A DNA stretch of 64,000 bases from Pseudomonas arcuscaelestis (GCF_016881005.1 NZ_JACOPV010000022.1:35229-99228), one strand, 5' to 3'. Counted from the stretch's first letter, positions 1 to 9,950 are shown. Numbers and translations are program-made. The notes: a model not told the origin generated them from the letters alone.

Positions 1-823
1 TGCAGTCGATGCAATCACCCAGGCCCTTGGCCTTGTAGTCGATGTCCTTTTTGCGCGGACCGCGGGTTTCACCACGACGGGGGTCGTAGGAAACGATCAG
101 GGTGTCCTTGTCGAACATCACACTCTGGAAACGCGCATAAGGGCACATGTAGATGCACACCTGTTCGCGTAGCCAGCCGGCATTGCCGTAGGTAGCCAAG
201 GTAAAGAAGCCGACCCAGAAATAAGCCCAGCCATCGGCCTGGCCGGTAAAGAACTCCACTACCAGTTCGCGAATCGGTGAGAAGTAGCCGACGAAGGTCA
301 TGCCGGTCACAAAGCCGATCAGCAGCCATAGGCTGTGCTTGGCCAGCTTGCGCAGGAATTTATTGCCGCTCATGGGTGCTTTGTCGAGCTTCATGCGCTG
401 GTTGCGGTCACCTTCAGTGACCTTTTCGCACCACATGAAAATCCACGTCCAGACACTTTGCGGGCAGGTATAACCGCACCAGACACGACCGGCGAATACG
501 GTGATAAAAAACAGACCGAAGGCTGCAACGATCAACAAGCCGGAAAGCAGGATGAAGTCCTGGGGCCAAATGGTGGCGCCAAAGATGTAGAACTTACGCT
601 CTGGAAGGTTCCACCAGACTGCCTGGTGTTCACCCCAATTCAGCCACACCGTGCCGAAGTACAGGAGGAACAGGACGGCGCCGCCGACCATGCGCAGGTT
701 ACGGAAAATACCGGTAAAGGCCCGGGTATAGATTTTTTCCCGAGCGGCGTAGAGATCGACGCTGTTCTTGTCTTTATTGGCAGGCGGGGTGACATCATGT
801 ACTGGAATCTGCTTGCTCATCAT
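1..823 (-). CDS. ccoG: CcoG, cbb3 oxidase assembly ferredoxin-like protein (3' truncated by window edge)
   Basis: The minus strand is open from ATG at 823 (a second ATG is at 820) to the window edge, giving about 274 residues of a family usually near 470. Membrane segments are visible at about residues 40-60, 75-105 and 150-180, and the cysteine motifs CGYTCPQ and CMCPYARF are typical of the FixG/RdxA/CcoG family. The last codons at the edge read G-D-C-I-D-C, the beginning of the first 4Fe-4S cluster motif, so the cluster domain lies outside. CcoG is known to act as a cupric reductase in cbb3 oxidase biogenesis. It lies downstream of the two cco operons on the same strand, with its own Anr-type box about 170 bases upstream. 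Identification is confident; the C terminus is unseen. Confidence 0.93.
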   Translation of the reverse strand, partial: MMSKQIPVHDVTPPANKDKNSVDLYAAREKIYTRAFTGIFRNLRMVGGAVLFLLYFGTVWLNWGEHQAVWWNLPERKFYIFGATIWPQDFILLSGLLIVAAFGLFFITVFAGRVWCGYTCPQSVWTWIFMWCEKVTEGDRNQRMKLDKAPMSGNKFLRKLAKHSLWLLIGFVTGMTFVGYFSPIRELVVEFFTGQADGWAYFWVGFFTLATYGNAGWLREQVCIYMCPYARFQSVMFDKDTLIVSYDPRRGETRGPRKKDIDYKAKGLGDCIDC

Positions 824-990
824 TGAGTCCCACGGCAGTGGAATTACGCCGCGATCAGTGCGTGCCGACCGCAGTCAGAAGTTTATGCTGCTCTAGACCG
901 GATGATACGCCTGTAGTGGCAGTATGGGGCATGGCTGCGACCTTTAGCCGCGTTGGGTTTGCCTGATGTTTAGTGTAGTGGGTGTGTCAA

Positions 991-1004
991 TTGATCTGGG
1001 TCAA
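991..1004 (-). promoter_or_regulatory. Anr/Fnr-type box upstream of ccoG
   Basis: The sequence TTGAT-CTGG-GTCAA matches the Anr/Fnr consensus TTGAT-N4-ATCAA at 9 of 10 positions. It sits 168 bases before the ccoG start in the gap between ccoP1 and ccoG. Oxygen-responsive control of ccoG by Anr is known in Pseudomonas; activity here is inferred from the match and position. Confidence 0.65.
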
Positions 1005-1043
1005 GCCCACGGCGCGCGGGCTTACGACCGCCTCAGTTGCTAT

Positions 1044-1076
1044 AAAAAAAGCCCCGCCGTTTGCACGTGCAGGGCT
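1044..1076 (-). terminator. Rho-independent terminator of the ccoN1O1Q1P1 operon
   Basis: Read on the minus strand, AGCCCTGC pairs with GCGGGGCT (one G-T pair) around an 11-base loop and is followed by seven T residues. It begins about 18 bases past the ccoP1 stop codon. Confidence 0.8.
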
Positions 1077-1094
1077 TCGGGCTTGCCGTACGAA

Positions 1095-2075
1095 TTACTT
1101 CGCGTCGGCAGTCTTTTCAGCCTGGTGTGACAGGCTGTAGACATAGGCGGCCAGCAGGTGGACCTTGTCGTTACCCTGAATCGCTTCCTGTGCAGGCATC
1201 TGGCCCTGGCGGCCGTAACGGATGGTCTGCTGCAGTTGGGCGAAGCTTGAACCGTAGATGAAGGCTTGCGGGTGAGTCAGGTTAGGCGCGCCCATCGCTG
1301 GAGTACCTTTGCCTTCTGGGCCGTGGCAAGCCACGCAGTTGGCAGCGAAGATCTTCTGGCCATTGGCTACGTCAGCTTTTGCACCCTCTGGCAGCTTGCG
1401 GCCATCGAGGTTGGTCAGTACAAACGCGGCAACGTCGGCAACGCCTTGCTCACCAATGACTTCCGACCAAGCCGGCATCACGCCATGACGACCGCCCATG
1501 ATGGTGGCCTTGATGGTCTCGGGCTCGCCGCCCCAGCGCCAGTCATTGTCGGTCAGGTTAGGGAAGCCGTAGGAACCCTTGGCGTCGGAGCCGTGGCAAA
1601 CCGAGCAGTTGGAGGCAAACAAGCGGCCGCCCATCTTCAAGGCTTGTGGGTCCTTGGCGACTTCTTCAATTGGCATCGAGGCAAACTTGGCGAAGATCGG
1701 ACCAAACTTGGCGTCCGAGCGGGCCATTTCCTTTTCCCATTCGTGAACACCGGTCCAGCCTGGCTGACCGTTGGCGAATTCGGTCTTTTTCTCGTTATCT
1801 ACGTACTGGTAGCCCGGCAATACACCTTTCCAGTTGCCCAGGCCCGGGTACAGCACCAGATAGCCCAGCGCGAAAACGATAGTGCCGACGAACAACCAGA
1901 ACCACCACTGCGGCAGCGGGTTGTCGTATTCCTCAATACCGTCGTAGACGTGGCCCACGGTTTCATCGGTGATATCGCTGCGCTGGCCCTTGCGGGTGGA
2001 CAGCAGCAGCCAGGTCAGGGCAAAAATGGTGCCCAGACTCAAAACGGTGACGTACAGACTCCAGAAGGTAGTCAT
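1095..2075 (-). CDS. ccoP1: CcoP1, diheme cytochrome c subunit of cbb3 oxidase 1
   Basis: The product is 326 residues. It has an N-terminal membrane segment (about 1-25), a second one at about 58-78 after the conserved IEEYDNPLPQWW stretch, and two class I heme c sites, CSVCH near residue 157 and CVACH near residue 247, each with a downstream methionine ligand region. CcoP passes electrons from cytochrome c to CcoO and the CcoN active site. The ATG overlaps the ccoQ1 stop codon (ATGA), indicating translational coupling. Compared with CcoP2 it carries an extra stretch of about 15 residues after the second membrane segment. It is the last gene of the operon, with a terminator just downstream. 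Confidence 0.96.
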   Translation of the reverse strand: MTTFWSLYVTVLSLGTIFALTWLLLSTRKGQRSDITDETVGHVYDGIEEYDNPLPQWWFWLFVGTIVFALGYLVLYPGLGNWKGVLPGYQYVDNEKKTEFANGQPGWTGVHEWEKEMARSDAKFGPIFAKFASMPIEEVAKDPQALKMGGRLFASNCSVCHGSDAKGSYGFPNLTDNDWRWGGEPETIKATIMGGRHGVMPAWSEVIGEQGVADVAAFVLTNLDGRKLPEGAKADVANGQKIFAANCVACHGPEGKGTPAMGAPNLTHPQAFIYGSSFAQLQQTIRYGRQGQMPAQEAIQGNDKVHLLAAYVYSLSHQAEKTADAK

Positions 2076-2269
2076 TCGTTGTTACTCCTAGACGCTTTCG
2101 CTTGCGCTTGCTCGACGTGCTTGCTGGCTTCGGGATCATCCGCGAAGGGCAGCATGGTCGCTTCGTCGAACTCAGACTTGCGCCGAGAACTGAACACCCA
2201 CAACGCTAGGCCGATAAAGGCCACCATCACCACGACGGTGCCCAGGCCACGAATCATCCCGATATCCAT
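2072..2269 (-). CDS. ccoQ1: CcoQ1, small membrane subunit of cbb3 oxidase 1
   Basis: This encodes 65 residues with a single membrane helix at about residues 7-26, followed by a basic stop-transfer SSRRK and an acidic hydrophilic tail. CcoQ (FixQ) stabilises the cbb3 complex. ATG at 2269 was chosen over the in-frame GTG at 2278 because GGTGAT lies a proper distance before it and it gives the usual MDIGMIRGLG start. It lies between ccoO1 and ccoP1, overlapping ccoP1 by four bases. Confidence 0.92.
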   Translation of the reverse strand: MDIGMIRGLGTVVVMVAFIGLALWVFSSRRKSEFDEATMLPFADDPEASKHVEQAQAKASRSNNE

Positions 2270-2274
2270 CAATA

Positions 2275-2883
2275 TCACCGTTTGCTTTTGATGATGGTGC
2301 CCAGGCCTTGCAGGTAGGCCACCAGAGCGTCCATTTCAGTCTTGCCCTTGACCGCGTCGCGGGCACCGGCGATGTCTTCATCGGTGTACGGTGTGCCAAG
2401 GGTGCGCAAGACTTCCATCTTCTTGATCGTGTCTTTGCCGTCGAGCTTGTTCTCTACCAGCCATGGGTAGGCAGGCATCTTCGACTCAGGTACGACGTTG
2501 CGCGGGTTGTACAAGTGCGCACGGTGCCAGTCGTCGGAGTAGCGACCGCCGACACGGGCCAGGTCCGGGCCGGTACGCTTGGAGCCCCACAGGAACGGGT
2601 GATCCCAGACGCTTTCACCGGCGACCGAGTAGTGGCCGTAGCGTTCGGTTTCGGCGCGGAACGGACGAATCATCTGCGAGTGGCACTGTACGCAACCTTC
2701 GCGGATGTAAATGTCACGGCCTTCCAGTTCAAGTGCAGTGCGCGGCTTCATGCCCTCGACCGGCTTGTTGGTGACGTCCTGGAAAAACAGCGGGACGATC
2801 TGGGTCAGGCCGCCAATACTGACGGCAATGACCATGAAGAAGGCCAGCAGGCCGATATTCTTCTCGACTACTTCGTGCTTCAT
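2275..2883 (-). CDS. ccoO1: CcoO1, monoheme cytochrome c subunit of cbb3 oxidase 1
   Basis: The product is 202 residues, the usual FixO/CcoO size. It has one N-terminal membrane anchor (about residues 10-32) and the heme c motif CVQCH near residue 64, inside the family hallmark REGCVQCHSQMIRPF. CcoO relays electrons from CcoP to the high-spin heme in CcoN. Its ATG overlaps the ccoN1 stop (TGATG), so the genes are translationally coupled. It is very close in sequence to CcoO2 in the second operon, with long near-identical DNA patches. Confidence 0.97.
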   Translation of the reverse strand: MKHEVVEKNIGLLAFFMVIAVSIGGLTQIVPLFFQDVTNKPVEGMKPRTALELEGRDIYIREGCVQCHSQMIRPFRAETERYGHYSVAGESVWDHPFLWGSKRTGPDLARVGGRYSDDWHRAHLYNPRNVVPESKMPAYPWLVENKLDGKDTIKKMEVLRTLGTPYTDEDIAGARDAVKGKTEMDALVAYLQGLGTIIKSKR

Positions 2884-4325
2884 CAGTGGGCTCCAACTAC
2901 AGCGATCTGTGCAGCAGCTTCAGCTTCGGCCGGCTTCGAGGCACGGACGGTACGGAACACGTTGTAGGCCATCAGCAACATGCCGGAGGCGAAGAACGCA
3001 CCGCCCAAGGCGCGGACGATAAAGCCTGGATGGCTGGCCTGCAGGGCTTCAACGAAGGAATAGGTGAGGGTGCCGTCGTCGTTGATTGCACGCCACATCA
3101 GGCCCTGGGTGATGCCGTTTACCCACATCGAGGAGATGTACAGCACGGTACCGATGGTAGCCAGCCAGAAGTGCGCGTTGATCAGGCCAATGCTGTGCAT
3201 CTGCTCGCGACCGTAGACTTTCGGGATCATGTGGTACAGCGCACCGATCGAGATCATCGCTACCCAACCAAGAGCGCCGGCGTGTACGTGCCCTACGGTC
3301 CAGTCGGTGTAGTGCGACAGCGAGTTGACGGTCTTGATCGCCATCATCGGACCTTCGAAGGTCGACATGCCGTAGAACGCCAGCGAAACCACGAGGAAGC
3401 GCAGGATCGGGTCGGTGCGCAGCTTATGCCAGGCGCCCGACAGGGTCATCATGCCGTTGATCATGCCGCCCCAGCTTGGTGCCAGGAGAATGATCGACAT
3501 CGCCATGCCCAGCGACTGGGCCCAGTCTGGCAGCGCGGTGTAGTGCAGGTGGTGAGGACCGGCCCAGATGTACAAAGTGATCAGTGCCCAGAAGTGCACG
3601 ATCGACAGGCGATATGAGTAGATCGGACGCTCGGCCTGCTTGGGTACGAAGTAGTACATCATGCCGAGGAAGCCGGTGGTCAGGAAGAACCCCACCGCGT
3701 TGTGGCCATACCACCATTGAATCATTGCATCGGTTGCGCCCGAATAAGCCGAATAGGACTTGAACAGGGTGACCGGCAGGGACGCATGGTTGACGATATG
3801 TAGCATCGCGGTAACCACGATGAACGCACCGTAGAACCAGTTACCTACATAGATGTGCTTGGTCTTGCGTTTGACGATGGTACCGAAGAACACCACACCG
3901 TAGGTAACCCAGACAATGGCAAGCAAAATGGCGATCGGCCATTCCAGCTCGGCGTATTCCTTGGTCGTGGTGTAACCCAGGGGCAAGGTGATGAGCGCAC
4001 CCACGATGACCGCTTGCCAACCCCAGAAGGTGAAGGCCGCTAGGCTATCGGAGATCAGTCGCGCCTGGCAGGTACGCTGCACGACATAGTAGGAGGTGGC
4101 AAACAGCGCACAGCCACCGAAGGCGAAAATCACCAGGTTGGTGTGCAGTGGGCGAAGGCGTCCAAAGCTCGTCCATGGCAGGTCCAGGTTAAGCTGGGGC
4201 CATACCAGTTGCGAGGCGATGAAGACTCCAAGCCCCATGCCAAGGATCCCCCAGACCACCGTCATAATGGCGAACTGGCGGACGACCTTATAGTTATAAG
4301 CAGTCGGACTGATTGCTGTGCTCAT
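2883..4325 (-). CDS. ccoN1: CcoN1, catalytic subunit of cbb3 cytochrome c oxidase 1
   Basis: The product is 480 residues with about twelve membrane helices. It reduces oxygen to water at a heme b3-CuB site and pumps protons across the inner membrane. Visible family landmarks are the LHTNLVIFAFGG helix, the WWYGHNAVGFFLT helix bearing a metal-ligand histidine, the GPHHLHYTALPDWAQ segment, and the HVHAGALGW segment with heme histidines. It is the first gene of ccoNOQP-1, the operon nearer ccoG. No Anr-type box was found in its upstream gap, unlike ccoN2, which fits known constitutive expression of cco-1 in P. aeruginosa. Confidence 0.97.
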   Translation of the reverse strand: MSTAISPTAYNYKVVRQFAIMTVVWGILGMGLGVFIASQLVWPQLNLDLPWTSFGRLRPLHTNLVIFAFGGCALFATSYYVVQRTCQARLISDSLAAFTFWGWQAVIVGALITLPLGYTTTKEYAELEWPIAILLAIVWVTYGVVFFGTIVKRKTKHIYVGNWFYGAFIVVTAMLHIVNHASLPVTLFKSYSAYSGATDAMIQWWYGHNAVGFFLTTGFLGMMYYFVPKQAERPIYSYRLSIVHFWALITLYIWAGPHHLHYTALPDWAQSLGMAMSIILLAPSWGGMINGMMTLSGAWHKLRTDPILRFLVVSLAFYGMSTFEGPMMAIKTVNSLSHYTDWTVGHVHAGALGWVAMISIGALYHMIPKVYGREQMHSIGLINAHFWLATIGTVLYISSMWVNGITQGLMWRAINDDGTLTYSFVEALQASHPGFIVRALGGAFFASGMLLMAYNVFRTVRASKPAEAEAAAQIAVVGAH

Positions 4326-4756
4326 TCTAAGGTTCCACGGTTTGGGTGTTTTTGTAGGTTAAAAAATCGGCGCAAGTATGTATAAACCGTGTGGTTATTG
4401 CAACGCGATGGCTGCAGTGCCGACCTTTGCCAAAGCCCGCTCCGACGCTGTTCCGAGCGCTTTCGGCGGGCAAAGTGTACACAATTATCTGGTTGATATG
4501 TGTACTGTTATTCATGTTTTCTTGTCCAATCGGTCAAGCTTGCTGTGATCTTTTTTTCGTGCAAAGAAGTTGAGATGAAGAGGTTGAGCCGGTCCCATCT
4601 ACCTTTTCACGCATTCTTCAATAGCCACAGTCGGGCAAGGGAATTAACCGACCCCAGGTGGCGGTTGCCGTGGCAACAAGCTTAGTTCCGATCAGGGCAG
4701 GTGCAAGGTGGGGTGGTGGGGGAGGTGCGACACTTGGTCGCAAGGCGTAAACGGAA
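4326..4756. other. Intergenic region upstream of ccoN1
   Basis: About 430 bases lie between the ccoN1 start and the terminator of the cco-2 operon, and I see no convincing gene in them. Short open frames of about 60 codons lack a good ribosome binding site or family signature. A weak minus-strand promoter candidate (TTGCAA, 17 bases, CATACT) lies around 4370-4402. No TTGAT-N4-ATCAA site was found. Confidence 0.6.
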
Positions 4757-4782
4757 CCGCCGCATCCAATGGGATGCGGCGG
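4757..4782 (-). terminator. Hairpin terminator of the cco-2 operon
   Basis: A perfect 11-base-pair stem, CCGCCGCATCC with GGATGCGGCGG around a 4-base loop, lies about 30 bases past the ccoP2 stop codon. On the minus strand it is followed by a mixed T-rich run (TTCCGTTT) rather than a pure T tract, so its strength is uncertain. Confidence 0.6.
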
Positions 4783-4812
4783 GTTGAGTCAAGGCTCAGT
4801 TACGCGAGGATT

Positions 4813-5760
4813 TTACTTGGCAGAAAGGTCATTGCTTTGGGTTGGCTCATCCTGGGACAGGCTGTAGACATAGGCCGCCAACAGGTGGACTTTGTCATTG
4901 CCCTGAATGGCTTCCTGTGCAGGCATTTGCCCCTGGCGACCATAACGAATGGTCTGTTGCAGCTGGGCAAAACTTGAACCGTAGATGAAAGCCTGAGGGT
5001 GAGTCAGGTCAGGTGCACCCATTGCGGGCATACCTTTGCCTTCCGGGCCGTGGCAAGCCACGCAGGTGGTTGCGAAGAGTTTCTCGCCGTTGCTGGCGTC
5101 GGCCTTGGTGCCCTCAGGCAGTTGGCGTCCATCAAGCTTGGTCAAGACAAATGCGGCAACATCGGCAACGCCTTGCTCACCAATTACCTCGGCCCAGGCC
5201 GGCATGACGCCGTGACGGCCGCCCATGATCGACTGCTTGATGGTTTCCGGCTCGCCGCCCCAGCGCCAATCTTTGTCGGTGAGGTTAGGGAAGCCATAGG
5301 CCCCCTTGGCATCGGAACCGTGGCAGACCGAGCAGTTGGACGCAAACAGACGGCCGCCCATTTTCAACGCTTGCGGGTCTTTCGCTACTTCTTCCACCGG
5401 CATGGCAGCGAATTTAGCGAAGATCGGTCCGAACTTGGCGTCAGCCTTGTCCATTTCCTTTTGCCATTCATTGACTTGGGTCCAGCCGTTTTGATAACCC
5501 GGTAGGATGCCTTTCCAGTTGCCCAGGCCCGGATACAGGATCAGGTAGCCGACCGAGAATACCAGGGTGCCTACGAACAGCCAGAACCACCACTTGGGCA
5601 GGGGGTTGTCGTATTCCTCGATGCCGTCGAAGCTGTGCCCCATGGTCTGGTCGCCAGCTCCGGGTTTTTCGCCCTTGCGCGTGGCCAGCAGCAGCCAGGT
5701 CAAGCCGATCAGGCTGCCAATGGTCAGTACGCAGATGTACGCACTCCAGAAGGTGGTCAT
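4813..5760 (-). CDS. ccoP2: CcoP2, diheme cytochrome c subunit of cbb3 oxidase 2
   Basis: The product is 315 residues with the same plan as CcoP1: two N-terminal membrane segments around the IEEYDNPLPKWW stretch, then heme c motifs CSVCH and CVACH. It lacks the short insertion found after the second membrane segment of CcoP1, and its C-terminal tail differs. The start codon overlaps the ccoQ2 stop by four bases (ATGA). It closes the second operon, with a hairpin about 30 bases downstream. Confidence 0.96.
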   Translation of the reverse strand: MTTFWSAYICVLTIGSLIGLTWLLLATRKGEKPGAGDQTMGHSFDGIEEYDNPLPKWWFWLFVGTLVFSVGYLILYPGLGNWKGILPGYQNGWTQVNEWQKEMDKADAKFGPIFAKFAAMPVEEVAKDPQALKMGGRLFASNCSVCHGSDAKGAYGFPNLTDKDWRWGGEPETIKQSIMGGRHGVMPAWAEVIGEQGVADVAAFVLTKLDGRQLPEGTKADASNGEKLFATTCVACHGPEGKGMPAMGAPDLTHPQAFIYGSSFAQLQQTIRYGRQGQMPAQEAIQGNDKVHLLAAYVYSLSQDEPTQSNDLSAK

Positions 5761-5954
5761 TGCCCGTTACTCCTCGATGCGGGTTCGTTGGCGGCAGGTA
5801 CGAGACGATCATCGGCAAACGGCAGCAAGCTTGCTTCGGCAAACTCGCGGTCACGCCGACCGTTGAACACCCACAGCGACAGGCCGATGAAGGCGATGGC
5901 CACCAGCAAGGTGCCCAGGCCGCGCAGTTGGCCTATATCCAGTGTGAAGTCCAT
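5757..5954 (-). CDS. ccoQ2: CcoQ2, small membrane subunit of cbb3 oxidase 2
   Basis: This gives 65 residues with one helix (about residues 9-28) followed by NGRRD and an acidic tail ending in a low-complexity stretch. The ATG at 5954 is preceded by AGAGGTAAG at suitable spacing and starts five bases after the ccoO2 stop codon. The tail is less like CcoQ1 than the helix is, as expected for this subunit. Confidence 0.92.
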   Translation of the reverse strand: MDFTLDIGQLRGLGTLLVAIAFIGLSLWVFNGRRDREFAEASLLPFADDRLVPAANEPASRSNGQ

Positions 5955-5959
5955 GGCAC

Positions 5960-6568
5960 TTACCTCTTGTTCTTGATCGCGGTGCCGAGCACCTGCAGGT
6001 AGGCAACCAAGGCATCCATTTCGGTCTTGCCCTTGATCGATTCCACTGCACCGCTGATATCCGCATCGGTGTAAGGCACGCCCAGGGTGCGCATGGTGCG
6101 CAACTTGGTTTCGGTATGGCTGCTGTCCACTGGAGCGGCCACCAGCCATGGGTAGGCAGGCATCTTCGACTCAGGCACGACGTTGCGCGGGTTGTACAAG
6201 TGCGCACGGTGCCAGTCATCGGAGTAGCGACCGCCGACACGGGCCAGGTCCGGACCGGTACGCTTGGAACCCCACAGGAACGGGTGGTCCCAGACGCTTT
6301 CACCAGCTACCGAATAGTGGCCATAGCGTTCGGTCTCGGCACGGAACGGACGAATCATCTGCGAGTGGCACTGCACGCAGCCTTCACGGATGTAGATGTC
6401 ACGCCCTTCCAGTTGCAGCGCGGTATAAGGCTTCATACCTTCCACCGGCTTGTTGGTGACGTCCTGGAAAAACAGCGGGACGATCTGGGTCAGACCACCG
6501 ATGCTGACGGCAAAGACCATCAACAGCATCAGCAGGAAGACGTTTTTCTCAATGACTTCGTGTTTCAT
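5960..6568 (-). CDS. ccoO2: CcoO2, monoheme cytochrome c subunit of cbb3 oxidase 2
   Basis: The product is 202 residues with an N-terminal anchor (about 10-32) and heme c motif CVQCH in the REGCVQCHSQMIRPF context. The central part is almost identical to CcoO1 in protein and DNA, while the N-terminal helix and the region around residues 150-185 differ. A GGAGATCC ribosome binding site precedes the ATG. It lies 10 bases after ccoN2 in the same operon. Confidence 0.97.
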   Translation of the reverse strand: MKHEVIEKNVFLLMLLMVFAVSIGGLTQIVPLFFQDVTNKPVEGMKPYTALQLEGRDIYIREGCVQCHSQMIRPFRAETERYGHYSVAGESVWDHPFLWGSKRTGPDLARVGGRYSDDWHRAHLYNPRNVVPESKMPAYPWLVAAPVDSSHTETKLRTMRTLGVPYTDADISGAVESIKGKTEMDALVAYLQVLGTAIKNKR

Positions 6569-6578
6569 CTGGATCTCC

Positions 6579-8003
<1,425 letters not shown>

Positions 8004-8052
8004 GTATGGGTTCCCATCCACGGTTATAGGCAGGCTAAATAGCGAGGCAAGC

Positions 8053-8754
8053 ATGAGTAATGGGCAAGTGGCCGGTATTGACGGGGATCAATGGGCACGG
8101 TTGATCGAAAGCCGCGGCTGGCGCTGGAATGCCCCGCAAAATCAGGGGGATGGCAGCCATTCTGGGTGTCTGATTCTGGCGCATGGCGCGGGCGCACCAA
8201 TGGACAGCGAGTTCATGGAGGAAATGGCGCAAAGACTGGCTGCACAAGGGCTGGGAGTATTGCGGTTCGAGTTTCCCTATATGGCTCAGCGGCGCCTGGA
8301 TGGTGGCAAAAGGCCTCCGAATCCACAGGCCAAACTGCTGGAGTGCTGGCGCGAGGTGTACCAGCAAGTGCGACCTTTGGTCACTGGGACGTTGGCCATT
8401 GGCGGCAAGTCCATGGGCGGGCGCATGGCCAGCTTGCTGGCTGATGAGTTGGCTGCCGATGCGCTGGTGTGCCTGGGATATCCGTTCTATGCCGCCGGCA
8501 AGCCGGAAAAGCCACGGGTGGTGCATTTGGCTGAATTGAATACGCCGACGCTGATCCTTCAGGGTGAGCGGGATGCCCTGGGAAATCGGCAGGCAGTGCA
8601 AAGCTATGCACTTTCACCGGCAATAGAAATTGCCTGGCTGCAAGCGGGGGACCACGACCTGAAACCGTTGAAGGCGTCAGGATTCACTCACGGCGATCAC
8701 TTGGCGACAGCAGCGCAGAAAGTTGTGGCGTTCGTGGATAAATCAGGGCGTTAA
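8053..8754 (+). CDS. Alpha/beta hydrolase, KANL3/Tex30-like family
   Basis: The product is 233 residues with no signal peptide. A LILAHGAGAPMDS strand-loop lies near residues 40-52, the nucleophile elbow GGKSMGG puts the catalytic serine at residue 120, an acid is likely in QGERDAL near residue 175, and the histidine is likely in AGDHDLKPL near residue 200. The substrate cannot be deduced. The gene diverges from ccoN2 with only 49 bases between starts, and its codons 9-13 contain the Anr-type box that probably serves ccoN2. ATG at 8053 follows GAGGCAAGC. Confidence 0.85.
   Translation: MSNGQVAGIDGDQWARLIESRGWRWNAPQNQGDGSHSGCLILAHGAGAPMDSEFMEEMAQRLAAQGLGVLRFEFPYMAQRRLDGGKRPPNPQAKLLECWREVYQQVRPLVTGTLAIGGKSMGGRMASLLADELAADALVCLGYPFYAAGKPEKPRVVHLAELNTPTLILQGERDALGNRQAVQSYALSPAIEIAWLQAGDHDLKPLKASGFTHGDHLATAAQKVVAFVDKSGR
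8078..8091 (-). promoter_or_regulatory. Anr/Fnr-type box for ccoN2, inside the hydrolase 5' coding region
   Basis: TTGAC-GGGG-ATCAA matches the Anr consensus TTGAT-N4-ATCAA at 9 of 10 positions. It is centred about 80 bases upstream of the ccoN2 start on the other strand. The same bases encode residues I-D-G-D-Q of the divergent hydrolase. Anr control of the second cbb3 operon is established in Pseudomonas; function here is inferred. Confidence 0.7.
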
Positions 8755-8827
8755 CGATGCAAATTCCGTGGCAGTGCGCTCGCCCCACGATAACCCTGGG
8801 TGCGGAACCCGCGCTTTATGGCAGATC

Positions 8828-8852
8828 GCCGCGCAAGCCCGCTCCCATCGGC
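8828..8852. repeat. Degenerate REP-like palindrome
   Basis: The sequence around GCCGCGCAAGCCCGCTCCC resembles the core of Pseudomonas REP elements (GCGGG, CAAG, CCCGC). It lies between the 3' ends of the hydrolase and ppnP. The stem is imperfect, so this may be a decayed copy; termination from both sides is possible. Confidence 0.4.
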
Positions 8853-8859
8853 TAGCGTG

Positions 8860-9144
8860 TCAGCCGCGGTACTCGCACAGGTAAGCGGTATCGACAGCTA
8901 CTTTTAGTTGGAACTTGCTGTTGGCTGGGACGTTGAACTGGCTGCCCGCAGAAAAGGTTTCCCAGTTGTCGCTGTCAGGCAGTTTTACGGTCAGTGCGCC
9001 GGAAACCACATGCATGATCTCGCGCTGCGCGGTGCCGAATTCGTACTCGCCAGGGGCCATTACGCCGACAGTGGCTGGACCTTCGGCGCTTTCGAATGCA
9101 ATCGACTTGACCGTGCCATCAAAGTACTCGTTGACCTTAAACAT
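8860..9144 (-). CDS. ppnP: Pyrimidine/purine nucleoside phosphorylase PpnP (DUF1255)
   Basis: The product is 94 residues, the normal length for this single-domain cupin family. It carries the motifs FDGTVKSI, GVMAPGEYEFGT and IMHVVSGALTVKLP that build the jelly roll. The E. coli homologue splits nucleosides with phosphate into base and ribose 1-phosphate. ATG at 9144 is preceded by CAGGAGT, a strong ribosome binding site, whereas a longer start lacks one. It is a cytoplasmic housekeeping gene with no operon partner. Confidence 0.9.
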   Translation of the reverse strand: MFKVNEYFDGTVKSIAFESAEGPATVGVMAPGEYEFGTAQREIMHVVSGALTVKLPDSDNWETFSAGSQFNVPANSKFQLKVAVDTAYLCEYRG

Positions 9145-9214
9145 GGGCGACTCCTGAAAAGGGGCTGAAAAGGCTGGCCAGTATGCCCAAGGCATCTGGC
9201 GCCGTCATCCGCTT

Positions 9215-9766
9215 TCAGGTGCCGCTGGCCGGGAGGCTCAACGGCAACAACCGCGCGGTGTTGCGTGCGTCTTCCAGGGCCCGATGCTGCTGCCCGCAAA
9301 ACTGCAGGCCGGCCAGTTGCAGTGCACCGTTCAGGCCCAGCGGGCGCTGGAGTTGGCGGGCCTTGGCGAAACGCTGTTTGAGGTTGATGTGCGGCAGGTC
9401 GGCAAGCAAGCTGTGCATGTGATGCAACTGCCACTCCTGGACGAGTTGCTGGCGGTCGTAGTCGCCCCAACTGACCCAGGCTTGCAGGTGCTTTTGATGG
9501 TGACCGATCCAGCGCTCGAACTGTGTCCAGACTTCGGTGAACGAGGCCGCGGTATCAACGCTCGCTTGGCTGATGTGGGTAAGCTCGCGGCAGAAGGGGG
9601 TAAGCTGCGGGCGTCGCCGTGGTTTGATGAAACGCTGGAAATGATCGATTTCCCGACCCTGTCGATTGACCAGCGTTGCGCCAATTTCGATAACTTCCAT
9701 ATCTGTGACCGGCCAACCTCCGTCATCTGTGGTTGCTTCCAGATCGATCACCAGCCAATGCCCCAT
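9215..9766 (-). CDS. DEDDh 3'-5' exonuclease family protein
   Basis: The product is 183 residues beginning MGHWLVIDLEATTDDGG. The DLEAT exo I motif (D, E), the SWGDYDRQQL exo II aspartate and the HRALEDARNTA exo III motif (H and D) are all present, so the nuclease should be active. The family (KapD/ERI-1-like) trims RNA or DNA 3' ends. GGAG seven bases before the ATG at 9766 supports that start over one four codons upstream. The exact substrate is not known from sequence. Confidence 0.85.
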   Translation of the reverse strand: MGHWLVIDLEATTDDGGWPVTDMEVIEIGATLVNRQGREIDHFQRFIKPRRRPQLTPFCRELTHISQASVDTAASFTEVWTQFERWIGHHQKHLQAWVSWGDYDRQQLVQEWQLHHMHSLLADLPHINLKQRFAKARQLQRPLGLNGALQLAGLQFCGQQHRALEDARNTARLLPLSLPASGT

Positions 9767-9950
9767 AGTAGGCTCCATTCCAAGAGTTGTTAGAGCGTAG
9801 CCAAACTTCAGCGTGGGCGGTATCCCCTGGCGAATTGCCTGTAAGCACCATTTGGCGCAATCGATGGTTGTGCAGCGCCCGGAAAACGCCTAGCTTAGGT
9901 TGATTCCGGTTAGAACCCGTAAAGAGTGTGTTGCTTTGACTCCAACGCCC

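Noticed and set aside
4523..4538. TTGTC-N6-GTCAA in the ccoN1 upstream gap as an Anr box
   Set aside because: The half-sites are six bases apart, not four, and one half deviates.
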